Part shown: positions 6,018-12,949 of the stretch, in pieces | How positions within the stretch are numbered: the stretch's first letter is position 1 | How the letters are laid out: the number at the start of each line of letters is the position of its first letter | NCBI GenBank assembly: GCA_937868025.1 | Contig: CALMLJ010000450.1 | Span: 1 to 13,309, forward strand | From: an uncultured Acidimicrobiaceae bacterium | Lineage (GTDB): Bacteria > Actinomycetota > Acidimicrobiia > Acidimicrobiales > Microtrichaceae | Direction: 5' to 3' | Length of the DNA stretch: 13,309 bases | Notes under the pieces: model-generated | What the model was told of the DNA's origin: nothing | Database searches by the model: none | What the model saw: the letters and a program-made list of their open reading frames with translations, nothing else | Translations under genes and position numbers: made by a program

Positions 6018-7355
6018 ATGGCCGAACCCCGAGCGATCACCGATCCTTCCGACGCCACGGCATCGGCAGGGCGGCGGACCTACGTGGTGGACACCTCCGT
6101 CCTCCTCGCCGACGCAATGGCGCTCGAACGGTTCGAGGAGCACGACGTGGTGCTGCCACTCGTGGTGATCTCCGAGCTCGAGGCCAAGCGGCACCACACC
6201 GAACTCGGCCACATGGCGCGGTCCGCGCTCCGCTACCTCGAGACGCTCCGCAACCGTCACGGCTCGTTGACCGAGCCCATCGCCATGCCGAACGGCGGGA
6301 CGGTGCGCATCGAACTCAACCACGTCGACGATTCCCGCCTCCCCGCACCGATGCGATCGGAGGCGAACGACGCCCGCATCCTCGCCGTCGCGGACAACCT
6401 CGCCCGGGAGGGCGCAGAGGTCGTCGTGGTCACGAAGGACCTGCCGCTGCGACTGAAGGCGTCGCTGCTCGGGCTGGGTGCCGAGGAGTACCAGAGCGAG
6501 CTGGCACCCCGTGAGGAATGGAGCGGCCTGGTGGAGCTCGACGTCGACGGCGCCGACATCGACCGGCTCTACGAGGACGGCATCGTCGACCTCGACGGCA
6601 CCGGCGACCTGCCGTGCCACACGGGATTGGTCCTGCGCGACGGATCGCGCTCGGCAATCGCCCGCCTGCATCCCGACAAGAGCGCCCACCGCCTCCACAA
6701 CGGCCGCGAACTGTTCGGGGTCAGCGGACGGTCGGCAGAGCAGCGCGTCGCCATGGACCTGCTGGCGGATCCTGAGGTCGGCATCGTGTCGCTCGGCGGC
6801 CCGGCCGGAACGGGCAAGTCGGTGCTCGCTCTCGCGGCTGGTCTGGAGGCGGTGCTCGAACAGCAGACGCAGAAGCGCATCATCGTGTTCCGCCCGTTGT
6901 TCGCCGTTGGCGACCAGCAGCTGGGGTACCTGCCGGGGAGCGAGTCCGAGAAGATGTCGCCCTGGTCGGCAGCGGTGATGGACGCGCTGGAGTCGATCGC
7001 GTCGCCGCAGGTGATCGACCTGATCGTCGCCGACGGCCTGCTGGAAGTGCTGCCGCTCACCCACATCCGGGGCCGCACGCTCGTCGATACCTTCGTCATC
7101 CTGGATGAGGCCCAGCAGTATGAGCGGCCGGTCCTGGTCACCGCGCTGAGCCGGCTCGGTGCCGGGAGCCGGGTGGTGCTCACCCACGACGTCGCACAGC
7201 GCGACAACCTCCGGGTCGGACGCTACGACGGGGTCATGTCGGTCATCGGAGCGCTCACGGGCAACCCGCTCTTCGGACACGTGACGCTCTCGCGATCGGA
7301 ACGCAGTCCGATCGCCGCGCTGGCTGCGAGCATCCTCGACGTCCCGGTGCCGTAG
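6018..7355 (+). CDS. PIN domain-PhoH family ATPase (PhoH2 type)
   Basis: The 445-residue protein joins an N-terminal PIN ribonuclease domain to a C-terminal PhoH ATPase, the architecture called PhoH2. In the PIN part the acidic residues are visible: Asp25 in V-V-D-T-S, Glu53 in I-S-E-L-E, Asp118 in E-A-N-D-A-R and Asp141 in T-K-D-L-P. In the PhoH part the Walker A is G260-GPAGTG-K267-S and the Walker B is V-I-L-D363-E364-A-Q-Q; many relatives read DEAQN there. Characterised mycobacterial PhoH2 proteins act as ATP-dependent RNA unwinding and cleaving enzymes, so an RNA helicase/RNase role is the best inference. It is cytoplasmic. No small antitoxin-like gene is seen upstream; the 161-bp gap to the nitrilase gene has no convincing short reading frame with a ribosome site. 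Confidence 0.9.
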   Translation: MAEPRAITDPSDATASAGRRTYVVDTSVLLADAMALERFEEHDVVLPLVVISELEAKRHHTELGHMARSALRYLETLRNRHGSLTEPIAMPNGGTVRIELNHVDDSRLPAPMRSEANDARILAVADNLAREGAEVVVVTKDLPLRLKASLLGLGAEEYQSELAPREEWSGLVELDVDGADIDRLYEDGIVDLDGTGDLPCHTGLVLRDGSRSAIARLHPDKSAHRLHNGRELFGVSGRSAEQRVAMDLLADPEVGIVSLGGPAGTGKSVLALAAGLEAVLEQQTQKRIIVFRPLFAVGDQQLGYLPGSESEKMSPWSAAVMDALESIASPQVIDLIVADGLLEVLPLTHIRGRTLVDTFVILDEAQQYERPVLVTALSRLGAGSRVVLTHDVAQRDNLRVGRYDGVMSVIGALTGNPLFGHVTLSRSERSPIAALAASILDVPVP

Positions 7356-7362
7356 CTGCTCC

Positions 7363-7392
7363 CGCAGTCGCAGTCGCAGTCGCAGTCGCCGT
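7363..7392. repeat. Tandem hexamer repeat (CGCAGT x4 plus CGCCGT)
   Basis: Four exact copies of CGCAGT are followed by one degenerate copy (CGCCGT), starting 8 bases after the PhoH stop and ending about 55 bases upstream of the putative YcnI -10. Such short arrays can change length by slippage. No role is evident; it could affect the spacing upstream of the copper-gene promoter. Confidence 0.85.
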
Positions 7393-7446
7393 CGGGGCGT
7401 CGCGGCCGGGTCCGGCGGGCGGTCTCGGCGCGGCGACGGGAACTTC

Positions 7447-7452
7447 TAACGT
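7447..7452 (+). promoter_or_regulatory. Putative -10 element of the YcnI gene
   Basis: TAACGT is a good actinobacterial -10. It would start transcription near 7459, giving a leader of about 45 bases. No -35 match is visible. The leader holds the ribosome site GAGGAG (7489-7494) within the palindrome GAGGA-G-TCCTC, 10 bases before ATG 7505. Confidence 0.45.
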
Positions 7453-7504
7453 GGATCCGACGACCACGAGGTGTCCGTCGAATCGACTGAGGAGTCCTCC
7501 CCCC

Positions 7505-8275
7505 ATGCGCGCACGTCTCAACGGCCTCGGCCGTGTCCTCGTCGGAACGACCGCGATCGGAGCCGGCCTGCTGTTGGCAGCCGTTCCGGCGTCCGCCCAC
7601 GTCGGGATCGGCGAGGGCGACTACCACGCCGGGAGTTACGTGGTGGTCCCGTTCTCGGTGCCCCATGGCTGCGACGGGTCGCCGACGACGAAGTTGCGCA
7701 TCAAGCTCCCCGAGTCGGTGCCCACCGCCACGCCGACGGTGAACCCCGGCTGGACCATCGAGATCGTCAAGGAAGCCCTCGACACCCCGCTCGATCTGGG
7801 CGAGGGTCGCACGCTCACCGAACGGGTGACCGAGATCGACTACACGGCCATCACCCCGTTGCCCGACGGGTACCGCGACGTGTTCGAGCTCTCGCTCCAG
7901 CTGCCGGCCGACTCCGCCGGGTCGACCCTGGCGTTCCCGACGATCCAGGAGTGTGCGGAGGGATCGACGGAGTGGACGCAGATTCCCGATGACGGTCAGG
8001 ACCCCGAGGAGCTCGAGCACCCCGCCCCGTCGATCGCGGTGATCGAGTCCGAAGCCGAAGAAGGCGCCCAGTCCCACGACCACGAGGCCGACGCCGGCTC
8101 GGGCGACACACCGACGACGACCGCAGCACCCTCCGACGACGTCGAGGCCGGGTCCAACAGCTCCGACCGGGGTCTCGCGATCGCCGGTCTCGCCACCGGT
8201 GTCATCGGAATGGGACTCGGAGGTCGGGCGCTGGTGGCCTCGAAGGGCTCCACGGGGTCGAAGGGCTCGAAGTAG
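7505..8275 (+). CDS. YcnI/DUF1775 copper-binding protein, exported and membrane-anchored
   Basis: From ATG 7505 the protein has 256 residues. The signal peptide (1-31) ends P-A-S-A just before His32, so the mature protein would begin with His, the residue that binds Cu(II) in characterised YcnI. The DUF1775 domain spans about 32-175 and keeps the aromatic Trp in S-T-E-W-T-Q-I and H-P-A-P-S at its end. An acidic, Thr-rich linker with H-D-H-E follows, then one membrane helix (about 220-243) and a short basic tail with repeated Ser-Lys-Gly. A GTG at 7451 would add 18 residues ahead of the signal peptide and overlaps the -10; GAGGAG ahead of ATG 7505 decides the start. The next gene, CopC-CopD, is the usual neighbour of this family, supporting a copper chaperone or storage role outside the membrane. 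Confidence 0.88.
   Translation: MRARLNGLGRVLVGTTAIGAGLLLAAVPASAHVGIGEGDYHAGSYVVVPFSVPHGCDGSPTTKLRIKLPESVPTATPTVNPGWTIEIVKEALDTPLDLGEGRTLTERVTEIDYTAITPLPDGYRDVFELSLQLPADSAGSTLAFPTIQECAEGSTEWTQIPDDGQDPEELEHPAPSIAVIESEAEEGAQSHDHEADAGSGDTPTTTAAPSDDVEAGSNSSDRGLAIAGLATGVIGMGLGGRALVASKGSTGSKGSK
8240..8268 (+). repeat. Direct repeat TCGAAGGGCTC at the YcnI C-terminus
   Basis: Two exact 11-base copies (8240-8250 and 8258-8268) lie 18 bases apart, in frame, and encode the repeated Ser-Lys-Gly-Ser tail. Probably a small in-frame duplication with no function beyond a basic cytoplasmic end. Confidence 0.6.
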
Positions 8276-8285
8276 CGACGTGCTC

Positions 8286-8291
8286 TAGGTT
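8286..8291 (+). promoter_or_regulatory. Leaderless-type -10 element for the CopC-CopD gene
   Basis: TAGGTT followed by 7 bases and ATG 8299, in the 23-base gap after the YcnI gene. It favours ATG 8299 over the in-frame TTG at 8290, which lies inside the element. The gene may also be read from the YcnI transcript. Confidence 0.45.
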
Positions 8292-8298
8292 GCGGCCG

Positions 8299-10083
8299 AT
8301 GATTCGGCGGCAGACTCCTCGCCGGGCGGTCGCCCTCCTCACCATCGCGTTCGTGGCCCTGCTCGGGGTGATGGCGTGGCCCGAGGTCGCGGCCGCCCAT
8401 TCGGTCCTCGAGTCGACCTCGCCGTCATCAGGCGAGACGGTCGCCTCGGTACCCGATCGGATCGTCCTGCAGTTCAACGAGCCCGTGAACGTCGCGGACG
8501 GGGCCGTCCGTCTCCTCGATGTCGAGGGCGACGACATCGACGTTCCGGCGGCGAAGGCTGTCGACGCAACCGTGACCGTCGACCTCCCGGCGGATCTCGG
8601 AGACGGCAGCTACGTCGTCGCTTGGAAGGTCATGTCGGCCGACTCCCACCCGGTGAGCGGGGCGTACACGTTCGCCATCGGGGCACCGAGCGTCGCGTCC
8701 GACGGATCCGATCCGTTGGCCGCGGCCCGAGCCGAGGGATCGGGCGGGCCCGGCCCCCAGATCGCGGTCGACGTGGCAGCGTCCCTCGCGTACGGCGGCG
8801 TGTTGCTCGCCGTCGGCGCGGCGTTGTTCATCGTATTCGTGGGAGCCGGGGTCTCGGTGGCTCCGCTCCGTCGCCTCGTGACGCTCGGCGCCGTCGTCGG
8901 TGGCGTCGGGCTGGTCGTGGGGATTGCGGCGGCAGCGGCGCTCATCGACGGGGGATGGCCCTCGGGCGGCACGCTCGGGGACGAGATCGTGGGTTCACCG
9001 GGTCTCCAGGCGCTACTCGGGGTGTTCGGCCTCGGGTTGCTCGTGTTCGCCGTTTCCCGTCCCTTCCCCGACCTCGTGCGTCGGATCGTCGCGATCGACG
9101 GGACGATCGCCGCCCTCGTCGCGTTCGTGATCGTCGGCCATACCCGGACCGCGTCGCCGGTGGCGCTGACGATGGCGGTGGACGTCGTCCACCTCGCAGC
9201 GGCCGCGGTGTGGACGGGTGGCCTGGTCGCGCTGCTCGTCGCCCTGCGCGAGCCGTCCGACGCAGGGTCGCGTTCGACGGTCGTCGCGCGGTTCTCCTCG
9301 GTCGCGACCGTCGCCATCGTCGCCGTCGCGTTCGCCGGGGCGGTGCTCGGGTGGCGCATCGTCGGCGGGTGGGACGCGCTCACCGGGACGACCTACGGCG
9401 TGTTGCTGCTCGTGAAGGTCGGGTTGTTCGCGGTGCTGGCCGCCGTGGGCGGATACAACCGGTTCCGCCTGGTCGGCCGGGTCGCGGCAGAGGAACCGGC
9501 GGCTGCGGTCGCGCTGCTTCGGCGGACGCTCGGTGTCGAGGCGCTCCTCGTGGTGGCGATCATCGCCGTGACCGGATCGTTCACGAGCATCTCGCCCGAG
9601 TCGACGCCCGCCGGTCCGGACACCACCCCGTTGACGTGCGCGGAGGTGCAGGTGATGGAGGGAATGCCGGGCATGGAGCAGATGGACCACAGCACGTGCA
9701 CCGGTACCACGACGACGGGGGTGCCCTTCGACCCCACGGTCGGGGCCGGGACGGGCGGCGCCGTGACCGCACGTGACGCGTTCGGCGACGGGCTCGCGGT
9801 CGTCACCGTGTCCCCGGCGACCACCGGTCGCAACACCGTCTCGGTCACGCTCACCGACGCCGACGGCAACGCCGTCGACCCCGAGGAACCGCCGACCGTC
9901 CAGTTCCGGCTCCGCGCCAAGGACGTTGGTCCCATCGCCGCCGAGGCCGAGCGGACCGGGCCCGGCACCTACCGTCTCGTCGTGGACTTCGTGCTCCCGG
10001 GTACGTGGGAGGTCAACGTGTCGGCGGTCCTGTCGGACTTCGAGCAGCCCCAGGCCGTGGTCGAGATCACGGTCGGCAGCTGA
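8299..10083 (+). CDS. CopC-CopD copper resistance fusion with Met-rich segment and YtkA-like C-terminal domain
   Basis: The 594-residue protein has a signal peptide (1-33, ending A-A-A) and a CopC domain (about 34-130): mature His34 and D115-S-H117-P are the Cu(II) ligands expected in CopC. An outward linker leads to a CopD membrane domain with eight predicted helices (about 155-430). A segment outside the membrane follows, with Cys447, Met453, Met456, Met459, Met462, His464 and Cys467, that is MxxMxxMxxM flanked by cysteines. Residues about 485-594 form a beta-rich domain resembling YtkA/FixH immunoglobulin-like domains (G-T-Y-R-L-V-V-D, P-G-T-W-E-V-N-V). CopC-CopD fusions are known; CopC binds periplasmic copper and CopD is thought to pass it through the membrane. 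The Met segment is inferred to bind Cu(I). The gene follows YcnI by 23 bases. Confidence 0.9.
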   Translation: MIRRQTPRRAVALLTIAFVALLGVMAWPEVAAAHSVLESTSPSSGETVASVPDRIVLQFNEPVNVADGAVRLLDVEGDDIDVPAAKAVDATVTVDLPADLGDGSYVVAWKVMSADSHPVSGAYTFAIGAPSVASDGSDPLAAARAEGSGGPGPQIAVDVAASLAYGGVLLAVGAALFIVFVGAGVSVAPLRRLVTLGAVVGGVGLVVGIAAAAALIDGGWPSGGTLGDEIVGSPGLQALLGVFGLGLLVFAVSRPFPDLVRRIVAIDGTIAALVAFVIVGHTRTASPVALTMAVDVVHLAAAAVWTGGLVALLVALREPSDAGSRSTVVARFSSVATVAIVAVAFAGAVLGWRIVGGWDALTGTTYGVLLLVKVGLFAVLAAVGGYNRFRLVGRVAAEEPAAAVALLRRTLGVEALLVVAIIAVTGSFTSISPESTPAGPDTTPLTCAEVQVMEGMPGMEQMDHSTCTGTTTTGVPFDPTVGAGTGGAVTARDAFGDGLAVVTVSPATTGRNTVSVTLTDADGNAVDPEEPPTVQFRLRAKDVGPIAAEAERTGPGTYRLVVDFVLPGTWEVNVSAVLSDFEQPQAVVEITVGS

Positions 10084-10106
10084 GCGGGCCGAGTCGCCGG
10101 AGGACC

Positions 10107-10130
10107 CACGGCCGCGTCATCGACGCCGTG
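10107..10130. terminator. Weak hairpin between convergent CopC-CopD and HAD genes
   Basis: Arms CACGGC (10107-10112) and GCCGTG (10125-10130) enclose a 12-base loop in the 60-base convergent gap. The position suits a bidirectional terminator but 6-bp arms are frequent in DNA this GC-rich. Confidence 0.25.
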
Positions 10131-10143
10131 CCCTCGGTGCGGG

Positions 10144-10827
10144 TCAGCCGCCGAGCTGGTCGATGACCTCGCCGGCGGCGACGCGGCGGACGTCGGCGAG
10201 GGTGAACCCGTCGAGAGCCGCCAGACGGCTCCGCCCCGGTCGGGACGCGACCGGGAGCTGGGACTGGATGCCGACCACCCGTGCCCCCGCGGCCTCGGCC
10301 GCAGCGAGCCCGGTGGGCGAATCCTCGAACGCCACACAACGCCGCACGTCGACCCCCAGCATCTCGGCGGCGCGCAGGTACGGCTCGGGGTGCGGTTTGC
10401 CCTGCGTGACCTCGTCGCCGGCGACGATCGCGTGGAACACGCCGGCGGGCGCTCCGGCGACGATCCGGTCCGCCATGTCGCGATAGCTCATCGTTACCAG
10501 CGCGCACGGCACGGCAGCGTCGCGGAGTTCGGTGAGCAGCTCCAGCGCCCCCGGCTGCCACGGCACCCGCTCGCCGAGGGAGACCAGCACGCGGTCGATC
10601 AGGAAGCCGATGATCTCGTCGTCGGACAGGTGCACGCCCCGACCCCGCATGATCGCGGCGGCGTTGGGCAGTGCGCTGCCGACCATCGCCTCACCGTCCT
10701 CGGTGGTCCAATCGACGCCGTGTTCGCGGGCCAGCTCGCTCTCGGCCGCGATCCAGGCGGGTTCGGTGTCGACGAGGGTGCCGTCGAGATCCCACAGGAC
10801 GGCATCGGGGAGCTGGTGGTCGGGCAT
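10144..10827 (-). CDS. HAD superfamily phosphatase, beta-phosphoglucomutase/phosphoglycolate phosphatase-like
   Basis: The 227-residue protein carries all four HAD motifs: D13-L-D15-G-T-L-V-D (nucleophile Asp13 and acid/base Asp15), Thr112 or Ser114 in L-V-T-M-S, Lys144 in G-K-P-H-P, and E168-D169-S-P-T-G for Mg2+. The insert between motifs I and II (about residues 20-90) is a helical C1 cap, as in small-molecule phosphatases and beta-phosphoglucomutase. The closest style is subfamily IA proteins acting on sugar phosphates or phosphoglycolate; the substrate cannot be fixed. An in-frame ATG at 10932 adds 35 Arg/Trp-rich residues and overlaps the divergent gene; ATG 10827 is chosen because motif I then starts at residue 13 and CAGACT lies 6 bases upstream. 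Confidence 0.9.
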   Translation of the reverse strand: MPDHQLPDAVLWDLDGTLVDTEPAWIAAESELAREHGVDWTTEDGEAMVGSALPNAAAIMRGRGVHLSDDEIIGFLIDRVLVSLGERVPWQPGALELLTELRDAAVPCALVTMSYRDMADRIVAGAPAGVFHAIVAGDEVTQGKPHPEPYLRAAEMLGVDVRRCVAFEDSPTGLAAAEAAGARVVGIQSQLPVASRPGRSRLAALDGFTLADVRRVAAGEVIDQLGG

Positions 10828-10833
10828 CGGACG

Positions 10834-10862
10834 AGTCTGCCGACGTTCGGCGCCCGACCCAA
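10834..10862 (-). promoter_or_regulatory. Leaderless-type promoter of the HAD gene
   Basis: On the minus strand TTGGGT (10857-10862) and CAGACT (10834-10839) are 17 bases apart, and CAGACT is 6 bases from ATG 10827. It is in the 83-bp gap shared with the divergent 10911 gene. Confidence 0.5.
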
Positions 10863-10898
10863 ACTGGACACCTGTCTGATTTCTCCGGCGCCACCATC

Positions 10899-10904
10899 TA
10901 CGAT
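10899..10904 (+). promoter_or_regulatory. Leaderless-type -10 element for the 425-residue unknown gene
   Basis: TACGAT followed by 6 bases and ATG 10911. A weak -35 (CTGATT, 10876-10881) lies 17 bases upstream. This sets the start although the frame is open back to 10671. Confidence 0.5.
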
Positions 10905-10910
10905 GCGCGA

Positions 10911-12188
10911 ATGGCGTCCGATCCCCATGCACCCGTTCCGCTCGCCCTGGAGTCGCTCACCCGCGACGAGTTGGCGGTGCTCGTCCCCGAATACCTGCTG
11001 TGCGGTCATCTGATCGACCGCGCCGGCATGCCCCACGCCATCAGTGCCTTCGGGCGCGACGGCATGCGCGACGTCGCCATCGACGAGTGGATGGGCGCGA
11101 GCCCGGTGTACACGCGCCGGATGCAACGGGCGCTGCGGTTCGAGGGCGACACCGTCGAGACGATCTTCAAGGGGATGCAACTCGACGTCGGCGCGCCACC
11201 CCAGTTCATGGACTTCCGCTACCGGCTCGAGACCCCCTACTCGGGCGAGTTCTGGCTCGACCACTGCGGCGCGCTCATGGACGTCGAGCCGATGGGCGAC
11301 GACTACGTGGTCGCGATGTGTCACGACATCGAGGACCCGACCTTCGACGCCACCGCGATCGCCACCAACCTCCGCGCCCAGGTCCGCCCGCTCCACCGAC
11401 CGCCACGCACGCCCGCGGACCGTCAGCCGCACTGCGCGTGGACCGTCATCATCGACGACGAGTACCCCGAGCTGCCGATCCCTGCGGCGGCGACGGCCAT
11501 GGGGGCAACCCGCGCTGCGAACGTCGAGCTGGCCACCCCAGATCCGACCGAGCCGGGCCTCGGCGACTACAGCGGTCCGCTGCTCGACGACCTGCGCTTC
11601 GGCGACTGGTCTCGCTCGGCTCTGCTGCGCATCGCCGAGGAGGTGAGCCTGCAATGGCACCTGCTGGCGCTGTCGTTCCTCAGCGCGGTGCGCTCGCGCC
11701 TCCCGTCGGCCGACGATGCCATCGGCATCTCCCGGCGGCAGTTCACCGGCATCGCCGGCCTCACGGCCGAGCGGCTCCGGAACCTGTTCGACCTGGGCGA
11801 CGACCTCGTCGGGCTCGCGTCCGTGATCGGGCTCCATCCGGCCTTCAAGCCGGCCGCGTACGTCGACCTGTCCGTCGAGCCCGAGGCCGATCGGCTCGTG
11901 GTGACCGTCGGGCGGGGGAGCGACGCCGTGATCGACGGGGCCTGGCCCGCCCTGCTCGACGTCGACCACCTCGACGCGCTCGACGCCATCGCCCGGGCGG
12001 TCAACCCGCGGTTCGTGTGCGAGGCGACCGGTTCGACCGGCGAGGACCTCGTCGTGACCTTCACGATGGGCGACACCGATCGGCCCGAGGCGGACGACGT
12101 CGCGCTCACCCGGTTCTCGACCGGTGCCGACTTCGCGTTCGCCACCAGGGGAGTGCCGGTCGCGATCCGCCCGACGTCGGGCGCCTGA
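10911..12188 (+). CDS. Conserved-looking protein of unknown function (425 residues) with Cys/His-rich motif
   Basis: I do not recognise this protein. From ATG 10911 it has 425 residues, no signal peptide and no membrane segment, so it is probably cytoplasmic. The N-terminal half contains C31-G-H33, then F-W-L-D117-H118-C119-G, and M-C137-H138-D139-I-E-D-P-T-F. The density of Cys, His and Asp here (two HC/CH pairs 18 residues apart) suggests a metal or redox site and reads as the conserved core. The segment around 195-250 is a Pro-rich linker, followed by a helical part (LLRIAEEVSLQWHLLALSFLSAVRSRL) and an alpha/beta C-terminal region with VDLSVEPEADRLVVTVGRG. The third-position GC and regular codon use support real coding. 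The overlapping frame on the same strand (11000-12259) is Arg-rich and rejected. The convergent neighbour ends 15 bases away. Confidence 0.85.
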   Translation: MASDPHAPVPLALESLTRDELAVLVPEYLLCGHLIDRAGMPHAISAFGRDGMRDVAIDEWMGASPVYTRRMQRALRFEGDTVETIFKGMQLDVGAPPQFMDFRYRLETPYSGEFWLDHCGALMDVEPMGDDYVVAMCHDIEDPTFDATAIATNLRAQVRPLHRPPRTPADRQPHCAWTVIIDDEYPELPIPAAATAMGATRAANVELATPDPTEPGLGDYSGPLLDDLRFGDWSRSALLRIAEEVSLQWHLLALSFLSAVRSRLPSADDAIGISRRQFTGIAGLTAERLRNLFDLGDDLVGLASVIGLHPAFKPAAYVDLSVEPEADRLVVTVGRGSDAVIDGAWPALLDVDHLDALDAIARAVNPRFVCEATGSTGEDLVVTFTMGDTDRPEADDVALTRFSTGADFAFATRGVPVAIRPTSGA

Positions 12189-12203
12189 CGCTCGACTGCG
12201 GTG

Positions 12204-12806
12204 CTACTCGACCGCCTTGTAGATGCTCCGCTTCGGTGAGGCACAGATGGAGCGGATGAGCGGCTCGTAGTGCTCGAGCGGGGGAGTGTCGTACGCCGGG
12301 TCGAAGGCCGCCTGGTCGTACTCGTGGCAGAACTCGGCGCAGTAGTCGAACCACTCGTGGCCCTCGAACTGGTCGCGCAGGTTCCGGTCGGCGCCGAGGA
12401 AGTGGAAGAAGTAGTAGCCCTGGAAGATGCCGTGCTGCTCCATCATCCAGTGGTTCTGCTCGGAGATGAACGGCTTGAGGATGGCCGCGCCGATGTCGGC
12501 ATGGTTGGCCGGACCCAGCGTGTCGCCGATGTCGTGGATCAGCGCGCACATGACGTACTCGTCGTCGCGGCCGGCCCGCTCGGCGCGGGCCGCCGTCTGC
12601 AGTGAGTGGGTGAGGCGGTCGACCGCGAATCCGCCGAAGTCGCCGTCGAGGAGCCGAAGGTGGGCCATGAGGCGCTCCGGGAGGCCGACGAAGTTGTGGA
12701 TCGCCTCCGTCGCGATGAGATTCCAGTCCTCCTGGGTGCCCTCGTCCATGGAGTGGAACGTGGCGCGTTGCGGTGCGGTGTCCGCCGCGATCGTCGTATC
12801 GGTCAT
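12204..12806 (-). CDS. HD-domain protein, possibly a PhnZ/MIOX-like diiron oxygenase
   Basis: The 200-residue protein has H67-S-L-Q-T-A-x-x-A, then A-L-I-H91-D92-I-G-D, the hallmark HD metal site, followed by His102 (P-A-N-H-A-D-I-G), His119 or His125 (N-H-W-M-M-E-Q-H) and an Asp in W-F-D154-Y-C. The order H-HD-H-H-D and the Q after the first His resemble the small diiron HD oxygenases (PhnZ, TmpB, myo-inositol oxygenase) more than HD nucleotide phosphohydrolases, but this is a reading by eye. If right it would open C-H or C-P bonds using O2; otherwise it is a phosphohydrolase. The 24-residue gap between the first His and HD equals that in PhnZ. No phosphonate genes adjoin. The start has AGGGGG 5 bases upstream (12812-12817 on the minus strand). 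Confidence 0.82.
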   Translation of the reverse strand: MTDTTIAADTAPQRATFHSMDEGTQEDWNLIATEAIHNFVGLPERLMAHLRLLDGDFGGFAVDRLTHSLQTAARAERAGRDDEYVMCALIHDIGDTLGPANHADIGAAILKPFISEQNHWMMEQHGIFQGYYFFHFLGADRNLRDQFEGHEWFDYCAEFCHEYDQAAFDPAYDTPPLEHYEPLIRSICASPKRSIYKAVE

Positions 12807-12837
12807 GAGGCCCCCTGTGGCGCTGGCGTGCCGTCGT

Positions 12838-12843
12838 ACCGTA
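12838..12843 (-). promoter_or_regulatory. Putative -10 element of the HD-domain gene
   Basis: TACGGT on the minus strand would start transcription near 12831, giving a short leader containing the AGGGGG ribosome site. The -35 (GTGAAT, 18 bases away) is poor. Confidence 0.35.
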
Positions 12844-12873
12844 CCCCTCGCCCTCGGTCCGATTCACTGCGCG

Positions 12874-12900
12874 GAAACCGGCCACTCCCTGGCCGGTTTC
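12874..12900. promoter_or_regulatory. Perfect hairpin/palindrome between divergent HD and DinB-like genes
   Basis: Arms of 11 bp (12874-12884 and 12890-12900, GAAACCGGCCA and its complement) enclose CTCCC. No gene ends here: both neighbours start away from it, so a terminator makes little sense and a shared operator or an intergenic repeat is more likely. Confidence 0.45.
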
Positions 12901-12949
12901 GGGGCGCATGATCGGTGGAGTCCCCGACCCACCCCGAAAGGTGTACCTC

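Noticed and set aside
5844..7280. 478-codon open frame antisense to PhoH
   Set aside because: It covers PhoH, whose PIN and Walker motifs are clear; the antisense product is His/Arg-rich with no recognisable motif.
6018..7355. PhoH with its PIN domain as half of a toxin-antitoxin pair
   Set aside because: No small antitoxin-like gene with a ribosome site lies immediately upstream in the 161-bp gap.
7363..7392. CRISPR-like repeat array
   Set aside because: Units are 6 bases with no spacers; a simple microsatellite.
8376..9776. Second long frame on the same strand inside CopC-CopD
   Set aside because: Arg-rich translation (+1 type shadow) overlapping a gene with clear copper ligands and membrane helices.
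10599..11969. Long minus-strand open frame across the HAD start and the 425-residue gene
   Set aside because: Shadow frame; codon position GC favours the plus-strand gene and no start signal is present.
11000..12259. Arg-rich same-strand frame inside the 425-residue gene
   Set aside because: About a quarter Arg, no plausible fold, runs into the convergent gene.
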